This document shows, piece after piece, positions 5,703 through 7,307 of a DNA stretch of 7,307 nt. The position numbers and the translations under genes were made by a program. Under the pieces are notes generated by a model, which saw only the letters and a list, made by a program, of their open reading frames with translations, had not been told where the DNA came from and searched no databases. The stretch comes from Thermaceae bacterium (GTDB lineage Bacteria; Deinococcota; Deinococci; Deinococcales; Marinithermaceae), in contig WFXV01000144.1 of the NCBI GenBank assembly GCA_015490435.1, positions 1-7,307 of the forward strand, given 5' to 3'. The number at the start of each line of letters is the position of its first letter. Within the stretch, counting starts at the first letter, position 1.

Positions 5703-6689
5703 ATGGAAATGCAATACCGCAAGCTCGGCAAGTGGGGAATCCAGGTCTCGGCGATCAGCCTCGGGGCCTGGGTGACCTACGGCAACCAGGTCAAGGACGA
5801 GGCCACCATCCGCGAGATCGTCAAGGTGGCGGTGGACGCGGGGATCAACTTCTTCGACAACGCCGACGTCTACGCCCGGGGGGTCGCCGAGGAGATCATG
5901 GGCCGGATCCTGAAGGACTACCCCCGCCACACCCTGGTGCTCTCCTCCAAGGTCTTCTGGCCCATGAGCGAGGACGTGAACGACCGGGGGCTTTCTCGCA
6001 AGCACATCCGGGAGTCGATCGAAAAGAGCCTGAAGCGCCTCCAGACCGACTACCTCGACCTCTACTTCGCCCACCGCTATTTCGTCCCCGGCTACGGGCC
6101 CGAGGTCCCCATGGAGGAGATCGTCCCCGCCTTCAGCCAGCTGGTGGACGAGGGCAAGATCCTCTACTGGGGCACCTCGGAGTGGCCGCCGGCCCGGATC
6201 GCCGAGGCGGTCACCTTCGCCCGCGAAAACGGCCTGCACCCGCCGGTGGTGGAGCAGCCCCAGTACTCCCTGGTCTACCGCGACCGGGTGGAGAAGGAGA
6301 TCTTCCCCGAAACCACCCGCTTCGGCATGGGGGTCGTGGTCTGGAGCCCGCTGGGGATGGGCCTGCTCACCGGCAAGTACGACGAGGGCCTGCCCCAGGG
6401 GGCCCGGCTCGCCGAGTACGAGCCGCTCAGGGAAAAGCTCCTCACCGAGGAGAACCGCGAGAAGGTCAAGAAGCTGAAGGCGGTGGCCGACCGGCTCGGG
6501 GTCACCCGGGCGCAGCTCGCCCTCGCCTGGGTGCTCCGGCGGCCCGAGGTCTCCTCGGCGATCACCGGGGCCACCCGGCCGGAGCAGCTCAAAGAGAACT
6601 TAAAGGCGCTCGAGCTCACCCTCGACGAGGCCACCCTGGCGGAGATCGACGCGATCTTCCCGCCCGGGCCCGACTGCTACGAGCGCTGA
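5703..6689 (+). CDS. Aldo/keto reductase, potassium-channel beta-subunit-like (AKR6-type) group
   Basis: A 328-residue cytoplasmic NADPH-dependent oxidoreductase with the (beta/alpha)8 fold, predicted to reduce aldehydes or ketones; the substrate is unknown. The catalytic tetrad is complete: D52 and Y57 (FFDNADVY), K83 (SSKVFW) and H124 (FAHR). Cofactor-site sequences include WGTSEW, EQPQYSLVYRDRVE, WSPLGMGLLTGKY and the C-terminal ITGATRPEQLKENL. These are closest to the bacterial relatives of the Kv-beta subunits, some of which act as glyceraldehyde-3-phosphate or methylglyoxal reductases. After H124 the loop YFVPGYGPEVPMEE is longer than the short RPDPNTPMEE type of the group. It stands apart from the upstream operon, with its own possible promoter and operator, so control by a TetR-type repressor is likely. 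Its 3' end overlaps the convergent AI-2E gene by 13 nt. Confidence 0.92.
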   Translation: MEMQYRKLGKWGIQVSAISLGAWVTYGNQVKDEATIREIVKVAVDAGINFFDNADVYARGVAEEIMGRILKDYPRHTLVLSSKVFWPMSEDVNDRGLSRKHIRESIEKSLKRLQTDYLDLYFAHRYFVPGYGPEVPMEEIVPAFSQLVDEGKILYWGTSEWPPARIAEAVTFARENGLHPPVVEQPQYSLVYRDRVEKEIFPETTRFGMGVVVWSPLGMGLLTGKYDEGLPQGARLAEYEPLREKLLTEENREKVKKLKAVADRLGVTRAQLALAWVLRRPEVSSAITGATRPEQLKENLKALELTLDEATLAEIDAIFPPGPDCYER

Positions 6690-7307
6690 AGCCAGAAGTG
6701 AAGCAGGGCATGCTTTAAGAAGGCGGCAGTGGGCACCGCCGCCACCGCCCCCCAGAACCCGGCGAGGTCCGCTCCCAAAAGGAGGGCGAGGAGGACCGTC
6801 ACCGGGTGGAGCTGGGTGGCCCGGGCCATGATCAGGGGCCCGAGCACGTGCCCCTCGAACTCGCCCGCGACCACGAAGACAAGAAGGGCGAGGAGCACGG
6901 CGAGGGCCCCCTGTCCCAGCGCCGCCAGGGCGGTGAGCGCCATCCCGAGCGCCACCCCGAGGAAGGGCACGAGCTCGAAGACCGCCACCAAAAACCCCAC
7001 CGCCGCCGGCATCGGGAGCCGGAGGAAATAGAGCCCAAGCCCGACGAAGAGCCCCATGCTGGCGGCGATCAAGACCTGGCCGCGAAAGTAGCCGAGCACC
7101 GCGCGCTCGATCGCCTCGCCGGTCCAACGAAGGGCGGGGCGCAAGCCGGCGGGGGCGAGGCCGAGGGCGGCGGCGAGGACCCGCTCCCCGTCCCAGAGCA
7201 GGTAGAGGAAGAGGAAAAACCCCACCACCAAGTCCACCACCCCGCCCACGAGCGCCGATAGCGCGGGCATGACACCTGAGCGGAGCCATTCCTCGAGGTG
7301 GAAAAGC
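6677..7307 (-). CDS. AI-2E family transporter-like membrane protein, C-terminal part (5' end outside window)
   Basis: The minus-strand frame is open from the right edge to the stop at 6679-6677, giving about 209 residues. The ATG at 7270 is internal, because in-frame codons upstream read LFHLEEWLRSGV, typical amphipathic sequence of the family, with no stop. About five to seven hydrophobic segments are visible. Family hallmarks are FFLFLYLLWDGERV near the middle of the full protein, GYFRGQ, the helix pair around VFELVPFLGVALG, and EGHVLGPLIMARATQLHPV followed by LLLGADLAGFWGAVAAVP. The family includes the E. coli AI-2 exporter TqsA, PerM and sodium/proton antiporters, and specific substrates cannot be told from sequence. 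The missing part would hold the first N-terminal helices. The gene converges with and overlaps the aldo/keto reductase end. Family assignment is firm; function is not. Confidence 0.9.
   Translation of the reverse strand, partial: LFHLEEWLRSGVMPALSALVGGVVDLVVGFFLFLYLLWDGERVLAAALGLAPAGLRPALRWTGEAIERAVLGYFRGQVLIAASMGLFVGLGLYFLRLPMPAAVGFLVAVFELVPFLGVALGMALTALAALGQGALAVLLALLVFVVAGEFEGHVLGPLIMARATQLHPVTVLLALLLGADLAGFWGAVAAVPTAAFLKHALLHFWLQRS

Noticed and set aside
6699..6717. Hairpin TGAAGCA-GGGCA-TGCTTTA as a terminator for the aldo/keto reductase
   Set aside because: The stem is weak for a thermophile, includes a wobble, has no T-run, and lies inside the coding sequence of the convergent gene.
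6600..7289. 229-codon minus-strand frame alongside the AI-2E gene
   Set aside because: Arg/Gly/Pro-rich shadow frame; the other minus frame carries the conserved AI-2E family motifs.

Overview
This GC-rich window is most likely chromosomal DNA from a member of the Thermaceae (Deinococcus-Thermus: Thermus, Oceanithermus, Marinithermus or a relative). The pointers are very high GC at third codon positions, tightly packed and overlapping genes, a fused heme A/heme O synthase of the kind I recall from Thermus, a cytochrome-c-fused oxidase subunit II, and an operator-like palindrome resembling a Thermus TetR-family site. The genus cannot be fixed from the window alone.

Layout: six plus-strand genes and the plus-strand 3' end of a seventh are followed by one convergent minus-strand gene. 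Positions 1-2319 hold central carbon metabolism: the 3' end of glucose-6-phosphate isomerase (pgi), a 75-residue CDGSH iron-sulfur protein that overlaps it by 4 nt, and ATP-dependent phosphoenolpyruvate carboxykinase (pckA). The first and last act in gluconeogenesis. Positions 2320-2367 are a short intergenic gap with a possible -10 box and a hairpin. Positions 2368-5665 are a translationally coupled block: a CtaA-CtaB fusion (heme A and heme O synthesis), an oxidase subunit II with a C-terminal cytochrome c domain, and a small membrane methyltransferase of the isoprenylcysteine/phospholipid type. A TetR-type palindrome and possible promoter at 5665-5697 precede an aldo/keto reductase (5703-6689). 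Its 3' end overlaps by 13 nt the end of a convergent AI-2E-family membrane protein that runs off the right edge.

The most notable observation is in the subunit II gene. The cupredoxin domain is recognisable and the fused cytochrome c is intact (CAACH plus a candidate Met ligand). However, four of the six residues that bind the CuA centre are replaced: His to Tyr141, Cys to Gln176, Cys to Val180 and His to Thr184. The membrane-helix motif with the proton-channel glutamate (E63xxW66) is kept. The protein therefore looks like a subunit II that gets electrons through heme c but has no CuA to relay them. No catalytic subunit I gene follows it; the methyltransferase takes that position. This may mark an unusual heme-copper oxidase or NO-reductase-like enzyme, or a non-catalytic paralogue. 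The window shows no mobile elements, CRISPR arrays, tRNA or rRNA genes, and no gene-free stretch longer than 50 bases.
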